DNA of 64,000 nucleotides from Doryteuthis pealeii (taxonomy: Eukaryota > Mollusca > Cephalopoda > Myopsida > Loliginidae), in NCBI GenBank assembly GCA_023376005.1, contig CM042138.1, positions 98,478,776-98,542,775 of the forward strand, written 5' to 3'. The position numbers and the translations under genes were made by a program. This document shows positions 27,301 to 31,521 of this stretch, one piece after another (position 1 is the first letter of the stretch; each line of letters begins with the position of its first letter). Below the pieces are notes generated by a model. It was given only the letters and a program-made list of their open reading frames with translations, was not told where the DNA came from and did not search any database.

Positions 27301-30300
27301 TGAACTTTTTTTGTTTGTTTTACAATGTCCTTTTGTTTTCTTTGTACAGATAATGATATGCAGCAGATAGATGTTAGCTTAAGTGAAGATGAATTCTTGA
27401 TGTGTGAACACCATAGCATTCCACTTGCGGGACGTTACATTTCCGAAACAGCCAATTCTTCGCAAGTAAGCATTCAAACTCAACAATTCTTGCATTTTAT
27501 CTACTAGGGTCAAAAGTCAAAAAGTTTTGCAACATTTGCATACGTGCTAATTTCTGGAATAAAATCCAAGAACTTGAGGAAACTGAACTGATGCCAAAAT
27601 CAGCATATAAATAAAGTGGTTATTTCCTATAAGTCTAACATAAACAAAGGGGATCCACTCTTGACTGATAAATTATTTATTTATTTTCCCATTAAAGTAA
27701 CCCTAACCCCATCTTCTTTTTTCCTAGTAGATCAATAAATAAATAAATAATCTATCAGTCAAGAGTGGTTCCCCTTTGTTTATGTTTGACTTATAGGAAA
27801 TAACCAATAAAGTTGGCAGAGTAGCCAATTGTTAGGATCAGCTGAACTGAAAGAGAATCTATCTCCTTTTTGCTAGCACTAGATCAGGGAGATTGTTTTT
27901 GCTGACGTGGAGCACCAAACCTACTGTTAGCTCCCAGATGCTTTACCACACAAATCAGATTACCCAATGTGCTGAGTTGGCAAGGACTGGTATTGAACCA
28001 GAAACCTTGTGATTCCTAGGAAGATGCTCTACCAACTGAGCTAAACTGGTCGTTCAGACACATTATTACTTTTTCTGATCCATGGCTCACTTCTTGTGCT
28101 TATGATGCTTCAACAACCAAAAGGAGGTAGAAGCTTCAGCGAAGGAGTTCTTCACCTTGAATGGCAAAAACTAGTATCGACATGGGATTGAAAGAACTGG
28201 CAGAAAGGTGGCTTCATCCAGTATATAGTCTGGACCTTGTTCCCTATGATTATTATTTGTTCTGATCAATGGGTCACTTCCTGTGCTTATGATGCTGAAA
28301 CAACTAAAAGGAGGTAGAAGCTACAGTGAAGGAGTTCTTCACCTTGAATGGCAAGAACTGGTATCATCATGGGATCAAAGAACTGGCAGAAAGGTGGCTT
28401 CACACAGTGCAACACAATGGCCTTTACTTTGAATGCTAAGCTGCTTTTGTTGTAACGTGAAGAATGTAGTGAATGAAATGACTTATCTTCTGCAAATCAC
28501 ATCTGCCTGGCCTGTCAGTTTTCTTTAAAAGAGATCGGTCATCATTGAGTGTAGTCTTGTCTTGTAATATTCGTGGCGTGATTATAGCAGCTATTATGCA
28601 AATTGCATCCACGACAAAACCAAATATAAAGCCATTATTTTCAACTTTGGGGCAGTTGCAACTTTGCTGTGAAGTGGCATTGATCAAAGAAAGTACGAGA
28701 GATTGTTATGAAGGAGACACCAATGTAAAAAAACAACCTGGACCCCAGATATCTTGAGAATCCATTTCAAAGACTAAAGAAAACAAGTTACCAAAATATT
28801 GCAAAACTTTTAAATCACCCTATTATTACTATCTTAAACTCATTTTTTTTTTCAGTAAAGATATTTAAAACCATTTTATCATCTGATGTCTTTTTTTTAT
28901 TTTAGGATATGCACATTGTATATCGAGGAGAACGACGAAAGAACAGAGAAGATTTCAGCTTACAAATGTACAAAGATGAAGTGAAAGTAAGTAAAAAAAA
29001 AAAAAATTAAAGATATCAAAGTGATTTGTCAGTATGTCTGAATTGCCATAATAATGTTAAAGAGCCCAGTCTGCCCTATTATTCACCCATAGTTAGAGCT
29101 AGAGAATAGTTGGATGCATACCTTTCCTAAAGGTATTAGTGCTATGTGAAATGCAAACTGCCTCATCTAGGATTTGAATGCTATTCACTGTATCCATTTC
29201 CTGTGACTATAATCATTACACCATAAGCACCTCCTCTGATTTATAGGAGATACCCTATTATTATTTACTCAGTAAACTAAGACAGAAAAGAAAAAGGCAG
29301 CATATTTTGATTTTTACCAGTTTGAATTTCAGACATTATTTCAGAGACAATAATGACTGCACTGATTTTCCTTTCTATTTTTTTTATATGATTAATGCAT
29401 TTTTTAAAATGTTCAAATTCCAAATTTCATACGTCCTGGGTATGATGTTAAACTGCAGTTAGTGGTGAAGTTCCAATTCTAAAGCTCATTGTCATTACTC
29501 CCAGGTCCACTCTGATCCGGAATGGTAGTACCTGTTAGGGTTTCATCTATGAGTTAAATAAAACAAAAAAGAGTTTTAAAAAAATGTGTTTAAAAAAAAT
29601 TGAATACCTAACAATAATAAATAAAACAAATTTCTTTGGCATAAAATAACCCAAGGGTTGACACGGCATAACCAACCAACCAACCAACAAACCAAATCTA
29701 ATTTGTTAGCTGAATCCATTTCAGTTTGCAACAAAATTTTCTACACAGAAATAAACTGCAATGAAGAGTTATTTCCCCATGATTTACATGTGATTACTGG
29801 ATGGTTTTGTTTTGTTTGTTTTTTTTTTTGTTTAATATCATATCAACCTTTGTGGGTTATCTAATGTCAAAGACATCCTTGTAGAATAAATGTAGTGGTA
29901 CTATTTAAAACAAAGATGAAGGATGAGAGAGGAGAAAGTAGAGGATGAAAGAGGCAGGAGTAGAGAGAGTGTGGAGTAAGAAATGATAAGGAAGAGGGTG
30001 GACAGTTAAAAAAAAAAAAAAAAAAAAAAAGTTTTAAATTATCAATATGTAGGAAAATGTAAGAAGTCAATCATCATTTTTACAAATTATTTTTGTCTGA
30101 AATAAGACCAAGGTTATAATAAGGTTATATTTGATTTATTTTTGTTAGGTATTTGTTATTATTAATTCATCAAATTCTAACTAGAAATATAAAGTTTTTT
30201 AAGCTAATATTGTGGTTTACACATGTTGCTAATGTAAGAGAAAGTTTGACATTGAACTTAGTCCTAAAATAATATGGTGAACAATAACATGCATGAAATA

Positions 30301-31028
30301 ATGACAGAAAACAATTGATATTTATTTGAGTTATTTAATGCCTAAATCTTGGAGAAGAACAGTTGTGGTACTATTTAACCCATAGCTGGGGGAAATGAGT
30401 GGGTTTATATCTTTCCAAAAGGTATTAGTCTGAAAGTGAACATAATAGCACAACTGGAGTTTGAACTTGCTTACTATGATGTTGCAGTCCATCACGTGAG
30501 CTACTATGTCAATTGAACTCCATAACACAGCAGAAGCAACCAAAAACATTTGTTGTACAAAAGGTGAATAATACAGTAACCAGATGGTTGAAGAACTTTT
30601 GTTCGGGTTGCAAGAATCTTGATGATCAGGAAAGGTCAGGTAGGCCTAAAACTTTGAATTCTGAGGCCATGCTCCAATCGACAGAGGCAAATCTAATGAG
30701 TAGTACTTGAAGAGTATCAGATGAGCTTGGCATCTCACAGTCCAGTGTGATTCGTCATCTTTATAAACCTGGCAAAAGCATCCGGAACTGCCAAATTATG
30801 CCTCACATTACTGAAATATTGCAAAACTTTTGACTCACTCTAGTATCAATCCATGAAACTTAAGACTTTTTTTTTTTTGTTCATAATAAAATATATGTTT
30901 ATCTAATTTCTTCTTTTATTTACTTCTAGGATTGGATAGAACAAGAACGCAGTGAACGTCTGTCAGCAATTAACTGCATGGAAGAACTTCGGCTTCGCCA
31001 GCGTCAAAATTCACGTTCTTTCCCATAA
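514..31028 (+). CDS. TPCN1: Two-pore channel (TPC1/TPC3-like), 3' half, 17 exons
   Basis: Spliced gene, 5' part missing. Joining 514-577, 2189-2298, 2702-2765, 6056-6100, 8856-8912, 12494-12559, 13751-13823, 15498-15602, 17814-17885, 18819-18908, 20515-20612, 21546-21592, 22721-22789, 25198-25288, 27350-27465, 28906-28986 and 30930-31028 gives one open frame of 448 residues ending in TAA. Two-pore channels are two-repeat 6TM voltage-gated-like cation channels of endosomes and lysosomes, gated by PI(3,5)P2, voltage and, through accessory proteins, NAADP. Residues about 1-80 form the EF-hand-like linker, 85-320 domain II S1-S6, and 345-448 the C-terminal tail. Diagnostic stretches are GWDLFDF (S3), VLRPFRLLRLFK (S4), YYLNNF and TLFELTVVNNW (pore). 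The LFELTVVNNW context and the LQMYKDEVKDW tail helix fit TPC1/TPC3 better than TPC2. Human TPC1 has about 816 residues, so roughly half lies upstream. TPC1 versus TPC3 cannot be settled here. Confidence 0.93.
885..1600 (+). mobile_element. LINE reverse-transcriptase fragment (family A), decayed
   Basis: The + strand reads, with stops and frameshifts, LEKAAR...NSDKTEFMCF...DGDISTLD, then WLHHL and KKKLDGNYTRMLHV. These are the thumb/C-terminal motifs of an endonuclease-reverse transcriptase LINE seen several more times here (9240-9940, 16560-16890, 26680-27060, 38745-39150). Truncated at the 5' end and inactive. Confidence 0.75.
1620..1890 (-). mobile_element. SINE-M, tRNA-headed
   Basis: On the - strand it starts with a tRNA-like head (AATGGTTATCGTTGTAGGAAA, then a TTCAAATCCTGGATGA B-box-like stretch), followed by GGGAAAGGTATGAATCC, a 'CCCAGTCTGCC' body on the opposite strand, and the 'TGTCACATCCTGCTCATG' tail. 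The same family recurs at about ten places. Confidence 0.75.
2189..2298 (+). CDS. TPCN1: TPC exon b: EF-hand-like linker
   Basis: Acceptor TTCTTCAG, donor GTAAGT. Reads RRDIYLMFKGMNIRKTGSL then NLEEFFSLYQYCKLKWR, matching the second EF-hand-like module of TPC1 (YLTFKALN...LKDFYDIYEVAALKWK). The calcium-loop acidic pattern is poor, so calcium binding is doubtful. Ends in phase 0. Confidence 0.92.
2702..2765 (+). CDS. TPCN1: TPC exon c: pre-IIS1 segment
   Basis: Acceptor TTTTAG, donor GTAAGC. Reads IKNDDTIWSTDFKPPFNACFR, the cytosolic run-up to domain II S1. Poorly conserved in sequence, but phase and position fit. Confidence 0.85.
2818..2853. repeat. (TA)n microsatellite
   Basis: About 17 uninterrupted TA units in the intron after exon c. 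Confidence 0.98.
3342..3621. mobile_element. Foldback element with ~100-nt arms
   Basis: Left arm about 3342-3443, right arm about 3519-3621, inverted and near-matching with scattered mismatches (for example AAATGATCTCAAATTTTA on the left against its complement on the right). Non-coding, MITE-like. Confidence 0.85.
4307..4916 (-). mobile_element. Non-autonomous Helitron, copy 1
   Basis: Read on the - strand it begins TCTTATTATAATGGAGATTG and ends with the hairpin GCACCTGGAGGGTGC, nine bases, then CTAA. The host bases are A before TC and T after CTAA, the Helitron A|T target. 610 bp, no ORF. Copies at 7620-8233 and 51220-51836 share the whole length. Confidence 0.88.
4925..5160. mobile_element. 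MITE with terminal AGGTATGGCCAAAATTTCA
   Basis: About 19-base inverted ends (4925-4944 and 5141-5160), no coding content. Lies between Helitron copy 1 and the next MITE. Confidence 0.7.
5195..5896. mobile_element. Long-TIR foldback MITE, GGGTAATTCCATGTCAAATC ends
   Basis: Inverted ends of more than 100 bases (GGGTAATTCCATGTCAAATC at both ends), 702 bp in total, no transposase. A half copy lies at 39165-39418 and keeps the right end. Confidence 0.85.
6056..6100 (+). CDS. TPCN1: TPC exon d: start of IIS1
   Basis: A 45-base exon between TTTTTCAG and GTAAGT. Reads GLYRLVTHKCFEYYI, aligned with 'GINILVKSKAFQYFM' of vertebrate TPC1. Too short for ORF scanning; supported by phase continuity on both sides. 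Confidence 0.9.
6563..6780 (+). mobile_element. SINE-N, tRNA-headed, with GGCATTAAATAACCC tail
   Basis: Head CCCCGTGGCATAGTGGACTG, then AGTTTCAACTACAG (B-box-like), GGGAAAGGTATGAAC, and a tail reading GGCAATAAATAACCC...ATGCCATTAAACAAA. Same family at 14620, 22378, 30335 (-) and 58540 (-). Confidence 0.78.
7200..7619 (+). mobile_element. CR1/L2-like LINE 3' end
   Basis: 5'-truncated element with an open C-terminal reading frame to TGA at 7454-7456. Residues NTRGHAYKV, RKHFFTLRI and WNKLPASVV are the conserved end of CR1/L2/Jockey-type reverse-transcriptase proteins. A short 3' UTR follows and ends AATAAATTTCATTATTATTA, a typical microsatellite-like tail. Helitron copy 2 is inserted directly after the tail. 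Confidence 0.85.
7620..8233 (-). mobile_element. Non-autonomous Helitron, copy 2
   Basis: 614 bp. On the - strand begins TCTTATTATAATGGAGATTG after host A and ends GCACCCGGAGGGTGC-ATATATTTG-CTAG before host T. The hairpin is perfect (GCACCC/GGGTGC). Sits in the (ATT)n tail of the LINE at 7200-7619. Confidence 0.9.
8856..8912 (+). CDS. TPCN1: TPC exon e: IIS1 helix
   Basis: Acceptor ATTTCAG, donor GTAAAT. Reads LTIAGNFVWILVETVQLS, matching 'LVVAVNGVWILVETFML', the first membrane helix of domain II. Confidence 0.94.
9240..9940 (-). mobile_element. LINE family A copy with inverted 5' part
   Basis: From 9605 down to 9240 the - strand reads the C-terminal region (KLDG..TRMLRAVLNKSWKQHPT, ending DREGWREIVLDIRA). 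From about 9610 to 9940 the + strand reads the adjacent upstream part (NADDLALLADT, AKNIGLYVNSDKTEFMSF, QFFQAVVISVLLYGCTT, KRLEKKH). The two halves abut in element order but in opposite orientation, as left by twin priming. Confidence 0.8.
9941..10034. repeat. Unclassified repeat, second copy at 46038-46150
   Basis: About 95 bases beginning GTTCACACAAAAATGCCACA and ending CCAGTGGTTATTTCTCTGTA; a close copy occurs at about 46050-46150. Probably the end of an unrecognised element. Confidence 0.65.
10035..10305 (-). mobile_element. SINE-L, tRNA-derived
   Basis: On the - strand the head reads TAGCTCAGTCGGTAGATCAACT (A box) and GGTTCCTGGTTTGATACC (B box), followed by a body shared with 16010-16260, 27811-28052 and 38087-38325. 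A pol III-type SINE with a clear tRNA head. Confidence 0.85.
10849..11078. mobile_element. hAT-type MITE, right end missing
   Basis: Starts CAGTGGTTCTCAACC after TCTTAGAA, homologous to the complete copy at 45801-45992. The right inverted end is not visible, so the copy is truncated; its limit is approximate. Confidence 0.6.
11079..11390 (+). mobile_element. SINE-P body with internal VNTR
   Basis: Reads CTAAACTGCATCTGGTGGTT...CTGACCCAGAG..., then repeated units like GAATAGTTACTTGATACCAT and AACTGTGTACAAACAAATTA. Same family at 21715, 29430, 44540, 56945, 59640 and 60638. Confidence 0.7.
11395..11690 (-). mobile_element. SINE-M
   Basis: Contains TGACACAAGGTCGACTCTAA, CCCAGTCTACCTACTATTTA, CCCAAGGGTATTAGTGCTAT and a head complement near TTTCCTATGATGATAACCAC, all SINE-M landmarks in - orientation. 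Confidence 0.75.
11880..12420 (+). other. CpG-richer block, possibly a solo LTR
   Basis: Differs from its AT-rich intron: ACGTGAAGTCACGTGG, TACGCGCGC, a GTTTTCAGTTAGACAT start-like stretch, and TTTTAATAAAAGAG near the end. Layout resembles an LTR (promoter, poly(A) signal, then TGGTTGAC), but no partner LTR or retrotransposon genes are present. Weak. Confidence 0.25.
12494..12559 (+). CDS. TPCN1: TPC exon f: S1-S2 loop and start of IIS2
   Basis: Acceptor TTTGTAG, donor GTAAGT. Reads VQNMDVKKYNFPTTGASIFF: the luminal S1-S2 loop, then the first residues of S2. The loop is weakly conserved; the frame joins exactly to the next exon. Confidence 0.87.
12790..13254. mobile_element. Foldback family F copy 1
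   Basis: Left arm from 12790 (TTATTTGGATTATTCTGACT) and right arm to 13254 (complement), each about 100 bases, with CTTCTTCAGG / CCTGAAGAAGG and a CGATG...AAACG(T)TTTCAGCC theme. The same ends occur at 13985-14435, 23385-23525, 25427-25681 and 39822-40185. Confidence 0.85.
13291..13480. repeat. Tandem duplication, ~100 bp
   Basis: AGATGGTGTTATATTAAAAA and the following ACCTCTG.GTTTATGGGT..AGAGGTCC occur twice in a row (13291-13372, 13393-13470). Confidence 0.85.
13751..13823 (+). CDS. TPCN1: TPC exon g: IIS2 and S2-S3 turn
   Basis: Acceptor TTTACAG, donor GTAAGG. Reads YVIEACLKILGKGPKEYFTT then GWD, matching '[23 protein letters not shown]'. The split Leu codon completes GWDLFDF in the next exon. 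Confidence 0.95.
13985..14435. mobile_element. Foldback family F copy 2, decayed
   Basis: Left arm CATCTTGATTATTGTAGTTA...CTTTTTCAGGTATC and a matching inverted right arm (GTTTCCAACTATGAAATACA...ACAATGGCCAAAACATTATA). Same architecture as copy 1 with more mismatches. Confidence 0.65.
14620..14815 (+). mobile_element. SINE-N
   Basis: TCCGTGATGTAGTGACTCCA head piece, GGGAAAGGTATGAATC, GGCATTAAATAACCCATGAA and ATGCCATTAAACAAAC tail. Confidence 0.78.
14930..14985. repeat. (TC)n and (CA)n microsatellites
   Basis: About 12 TC units (14930-14953), then about 12 CA units (14961-14984). Confidence 0.97.
15061..15318. repeat. Tandem duplication, ~150 bp
   Basis: GAGGTGCAGCCTGGATGAAT (15068) and GAGGTGCAGTCTTGAAGAAT (15216) start two homologous units that both end near ATAAGAAAAGTTTT/ATAAGAAAAATTTT. 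Confidence 0.85.
15498..15602 (+). CDS. TPCN1: TPC exon h: IIS3 and most of IIS4
   Basis: Acceptor GTTACAG, donor GTTAGT. Reads FDFIVTLVSIIGILGELVND, then SFYYIMVLRPFRLLR. Contains S3 and the S4 voltage-sensor helix with arginines at every third position (R-P-F-R-L-L-R). Confidence 0.96.
16010..16260 (+). mobile_element. SINE-L, tRNA-derived
   Basis: Head GGGCATAGCTCAGTCGGTAG (A box), GAGCATGCAACTAGGAACCAC, TGGTTCGGTACCGAACC (B box GGTTCGGTACC). Body GTCTAGCACTAGTGAAAAGG is shared with three - strand copies. The best-preserved head of the family; the TGG-arm is tRNA-like, but it is part of a SINE rather than a tRNA gene. Confidence 0.85.
16306..16548. mobile_element. TTAA-flanked MITE (piggyBac-like)
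   Basis: Inverted ends TTAACTCTTAACATCCT and AGGATGTTAAGAGTTAA bound a 243-bp non-coding element. TTAA at both tips fits piggyBac-type target choice. Confidence 0.7.
16560..16890 (-). mobile_element. LINE family A fragment
   Basis: The - strand reads GMDCYRQIINHMEI, ATVWLKHLEKKVDRNCIRM and LRAVLNKS.KQHPT, with stops. Internally deleted compared with the 9240 copy. Confidence 0.72.
17170..17360 (+). mobile_element. SINE-M, head missing
   Basis: CCCTTGGGAAAGGTATGAAT, GGGCAGACTGGGCTCTTTAA, GACCTTGTGTCACATCCTGC and GAGGAGGGGTCGGTAAAT: body and tail of SINE-M. Confidence 0.75.
17814..17885 (+). CDS. TPCN1: TPC exon i: end of IIS4 and S4-S5 linker
   Basis: Acceptor GATTGTAG, donor GTGAGT. Reads LFKIKRRYRDVLGTFFIIFS then RLV, matching '[22 protein letters not shown]'. 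A 70-nt-arm inverted repeat begins 39 bases after the donor. Confidence 0.95.
17925..18133. mobile_element. Foldback with near-perfect 70-nt arms next to the IIS4 exon
   Basis: Arms 17925-17994 and 18064-18133 match in inverted orientation at about 67 of 70 positions, spacer 69. Begins TAGAAAGG and ends CCTTTCTA. The left tip is 39 bases after the donor of exon i, so the pre-mRNA can form a long stem beside that exon. Confidence 0.92.
18273..18326. repeat. (TA)n(TAGA)n microsatellite
   Basis: About 18 TA units, then about four TAGA units. Confidence 0.97.
18819..18908 (+). CDS. TPCN1: TPC exon j: IIS5
   Basis: Acceptor TATTTCAG, donor GTAAGC. Reads ISITIMMLYYCFAVIGMEML then GHIDLTNCC, matching 'LTLLIFYYCFAIVGMEFF...NCCN', the S5 helix and start of the luminal turret. 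Confidence 0.96.
19697..19955 (+). mobile_element. SINE-M, full head
   Basis: Head GCGTCATAATGGTTATTGTC (A box) and GAGTTCAAATCCTGGATGA (B box), GGGAAAGGTATGCATCC, body, and tail GACCATGTGTCACATCTTAC...GAGGAGGGGTTG. One of the most complete copies (about 255 bp). Confidence 0.82.
20515..20612 (+). CDS. TPCN1: TPC exon k: S5-pore turret and pore helix start
   Basis: Acceptor TTTTGTAG, donor GTAAGT. Begins NSSVEDFYRSDNST and ends GLYYLNNFHNIFSS. Two N-glycosylation sequons (NSS, NST) lie in the luminal turret, where vertebrate TPC1 is also glycosylated. YYLNNF is a strong family match. Confidence 0.95.
21546..21592 (+). CDS. TPCN1: TPC exon l: domain II pore filter
   Basis: A 47-base exon between TTTTAG and GTGAGT. 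Reads VTLFELTVVNNWFIIM, which holds the domain II selectivity filter (VNN). Nearly identical to the vertebrate TPC1 pore segment. Confidence 0.96.
21715..21965 (+). mobile_element. SINE-P, short form
   Basis: Head piece TTGATTGCACCTGCGGCAGA, body GTATGATACTAAATTGGATC...CACTCTGACCCAGAGTGG, then directly the tail GGCATAAAATAACCCCTGAT. No VNTR block in this copy. Confidence 0.75.
21975..22180 (-). mobile_element. SINE-P VNTR piece, opposite orientation
   Basis: On the - strand: CTGACTTGGAGAGTCAGTAC, CATCTATGGGGCAAATAGAT, then AATAGCTACTTGTAGC and TACTTGAAACCATATAGCTG units. Lies head-on to the + strand copy just before it. Confidence 0.65.
22378..22615 (+). mobile_element. SINE-N, well preserved
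   Basis: Head GGGGAATCCCTGTGGTGTAG, AGTTTGAACTCCAGTTAC (B box), AGAAAGGTATGAACATCC, then GGCATTAAATAACCAATGCA and GATATGCCATTAAACAAAG. Confidence 0.82.
22721..22789 (+). CDS. TPCN1: TPC exon m: pore exit and first half of IIS6
   Basis: Acceptor TTTTACAG, donor GTAAGT, phase 0 on both sides. Reads EGYAIHVSEWVRAYFMMFYI then VSM, matching '[23 protein letters not shown]'. Confidence 0.95.
22925..23095 (+). mobile_element. SINE-M fragment
   Basis: GGACTCTGGTGCCCAAGTTC, AGGAAAAGTATGAATCC, AGAGTGGACTCTTTAA and GCAACCAGTCTAGG: a diverged SINE-M. Confidence 0.6.
23385..23525. mobile_element. Foldback family F, minimal hairpin
   Basis: Arms of about 58 bases (23385-23442 and 23468-23525) match almost perfectly, separated by about 26 bases. 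Tips GTATTATTTGGATTATTCAG and the complement define the family. Confidence 0.9.
23710..23955 (+). mobile_element. SINE-M
   Basis: GTGCATAATGGTTATCATTG head, GAGTTCAAATACTGGACGAG B-box-like, GGGAAAGGAATGAATCC, GGGCAGACTG body. Tail diverged. Confidence 0.75.
24030..24300 (+). mobile_element. Chimeric SINE: SINE-N head on SINE-M tail
   Basis: Begins with the SINE-N head (AGTCCCTGTGGTGGAGTGAC, TAGTGAGTTTCAACTTCAG), then switches at about 24155 to SINE-M (GGTAAATAGTAGTGCAGAGT, GACCTTGTGTCACACTTTGA). Confidence 0.7.
25198..25288 (+). CDS. TPCN1: TPC exon n: second half of IIS6
   Basis: Acceptor TTTGCAG, donor GTAAAC. Reads VVMNIVVAFVLDAFIFRIQY then RRAMDLENIE, matching '[23 protein letters not shown]', the inner gate helix running into the cytosol. 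Confidence 0.96.
25326..26144 (-). mobile_element. mariner relic 1, interrupted by a foldback
   Basis: TIRs CTGGGGTGAATCAAAAGTTT (left) and the complement at 26110-26144 bracket the element, with TA at both flanks. The - strand encodes part of a mariner transposase N-terminal helix-turn-helix region (TVTRRFKKVCSSCKNIDD). Foldback family F (25427-25681) is nested inside, and the catalytic part is gone. Confidence 0.85.
25427..25681. mobile_element. Foldback family F, nested in mariner 1
   Basis: Left arm ATAATTTTGATTTTTTTTTG...GTTGTCCTTATTCTTATTGT and the inverse at 25600-25681. Lies inside mariner relic 1, so it inserted later. Confidence 0.8.
26231..26438. mobile_element. TTAA-flanked MITE (piggyBac-like)
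   Basis: Ends TTAACTCTTTGCCTAC and GTAGGCAAAGTGTTAA, 208 bp, non-coding. A related copy containing a (TTA)n run is at 62437-62740. Confidence 0.78.
26680..27060 (-). mobile_element. LINE family A 3' fragment
   Basis: The - strand reads HTNHPSEINKTCWTLVDKQ and related C-terminal motifs, ending near the complement of ATCATCATTATGTCATAACA. Decayed, no intact frame. Confidence 0.72.
27350..27465 (+). CDS. TPCN1: TPC exon o: acidic C-terminal tail
   Basis: Acceptor TTGTACAG, donor GTAAGC. Begins DNDMQQIDVSLSEDEFLMCE and continues through HHSIPLAGRYISETANSSQ. Low conservation, as expected for the variable cytosolic stretch after S6; supported by phase (enters phase 1, leaves phase 0). Confidence 0.85.
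27618..27805. mobile_element. Foldback with ~65-nt arms
   Basis: Left arm GGTTATTTCCTATAAGTCTA...AAGGGGATCCACTCTTGACTG and its inverse to 27805. Spacer includes AAGTAACCCTAACCCC. Confidence 0.88.
27811..28052 (-). mobile_element. SINE-L
   Basis: On the - strand: TTAGCTCAGTTGGTAGAGCA (A box), AGGAATCACAAGGTTTCTGG, TTCAATACCAGTCC (B box), body ending near ACTCTGCCAACTT. Inserted directly beside the foldback in mariner relic 2. Confidence 0.85.
28436..28790. other. Unassigned segment inside mariner relic 2
   Basis: Between the transposase end and the right TIR. The - strand has an 83-codon open frame (MINATSQQSCNCPKVENN...) with a short hydrophobic stretch FVVDAICIIAAIITP, and the + strand a 70-codon one. 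I recognise neither; most likely mariner 3' non-coding DNA. Confidence 0.3.
28906..28986 (+). CDS. TPCN1: TPC exon p: C-terminal helix
   Basis: Acceptor ATTTTAG, donor GTAAGT. Reads DMHIVYRGERRKNREDFSLQ then MYKDEVK, matching '[24 protein letters not shown]' near the end of vertebrate TPC1. Confidence 0.93.
29055..29240 (-). mobile_element. SINE-M
   Basis: AGCCCAGTCTGCCCTATTAT, CCTTTCCTAAAGGTATTAGT, CTCATCTAGGATTTGAATGC and CATTTCCTGTGACTATAATC, all in - orientation. Confidence 0.75.
29435..29695 (+). mobile_element. SINE-P
   Basis: GGGTATGATGTTAAACTGCA, GGTCCACTCTGATCCGGAAT, then an A-rich linker and the tail GGCATAAAATAACCCAAGGG followed by (ACCA)n. Confidence 0.72.
30335..30515 (-). mobile_element. 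SINE-N
   Basis: GTGGTACTATTTAACCCATA, CTTTCCAAAAGGTATTAGTC, CTGGAGTTTGAACTTGCTTA and a head complement near TCACGTGAGCTACTATGTCA. Confidence 0.75.
30516..30843 (+). mobile_element. mariner relic 3 (N-terminal part and right TIR)
   Basis: Reads NNTVTRWLKNFCSGCKNLDD then QERSGRPKTLNSEAM, stop, RVSDELGISQSSVIRHLYKP: the two helix-turn-helix motifs of a mariner transposase. It then jumps to the right TIR (GCAAAACTTTTGACTCACTC, CTAG, TA). The catalytic domain is deleted. Confidence 0.82.
30930..31028 (+). CDS. TPCN1: TPC terminal exon with stop
   Basis: Acceptor ACTTCTAG. Reads DWIEQERSERLSAINCMEEL then RLRQRQNSRSFP and TAA at 31026-31028. Matches the charged end of TPC1 (EWYEEHAREQEQQRQLSS), giving a normal-length C-terminus. 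Confidence 0.92.
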   Translation, partial: DWIEQERSERLSAINCMEELRLRQRQNSRSFP

Positions 31029-31399
31029 TCAAGATTATGACTATTGTCACAGAGCCAAATTTCAGTTACATATTTCTGTAGTCATATACCACACAAAACC
31101 AAGAGTCGAAACTTATTTATTTTTACCGTTTTTCAGATGACTCCAAGAACTGTGCCATTATTATTTTTGTAGATGCCTCCGTTTCGGGTAATGAAACTTT
31201 GTCACTCTGTGGCAGAGTGAAATATTTTTTTTTTGGACTGTGATGAAAAATAAGCTATAAAATTTCCAAAGAAAAAAACAAAACAAACAAGAAAAGCAAA
31301 TTCATAAAAAGGTAGACATCATGTATTTGTAAAAAAAAATTCTAACCTCATACAGAATCTTCTCATTCAAATAATCTTTTAATTTCCTCACCTAAAGCA

Positions 31400-31488
31400 G
31401 CATTGTTTTGCATGCTTGAATATTCACAGAAGACTTTTGAAAATGTTTTGACAGCATTGTTTACTTAACCCTTTCAATACCAAATTTG

Positions 31489-31521
<33 letters not shown>

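Larger units (their letters stand above)
27504..28823 (+). mobile_element. mariner relic 2, with nested foldback and SINE
   Basis: Left TIR CTAGGGTCAAAAGTCAAAAAG and right TIR (complement of ATAGGGTGATTTAAAAGTTTT) between TA dinucleotides. Contains transposase C-terminal signatures YSLDLVPYDYYLF (the last catalytic region) and KEFFTLNGKNWYHHGIKELA with ERWLHTV. The C-terminal segment is duplicated (28073-28213 and 28259-28401). The foldback at 27618-27805 and a SINE-L at 27811-28052 are nested inside. Confidence 0.82.
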
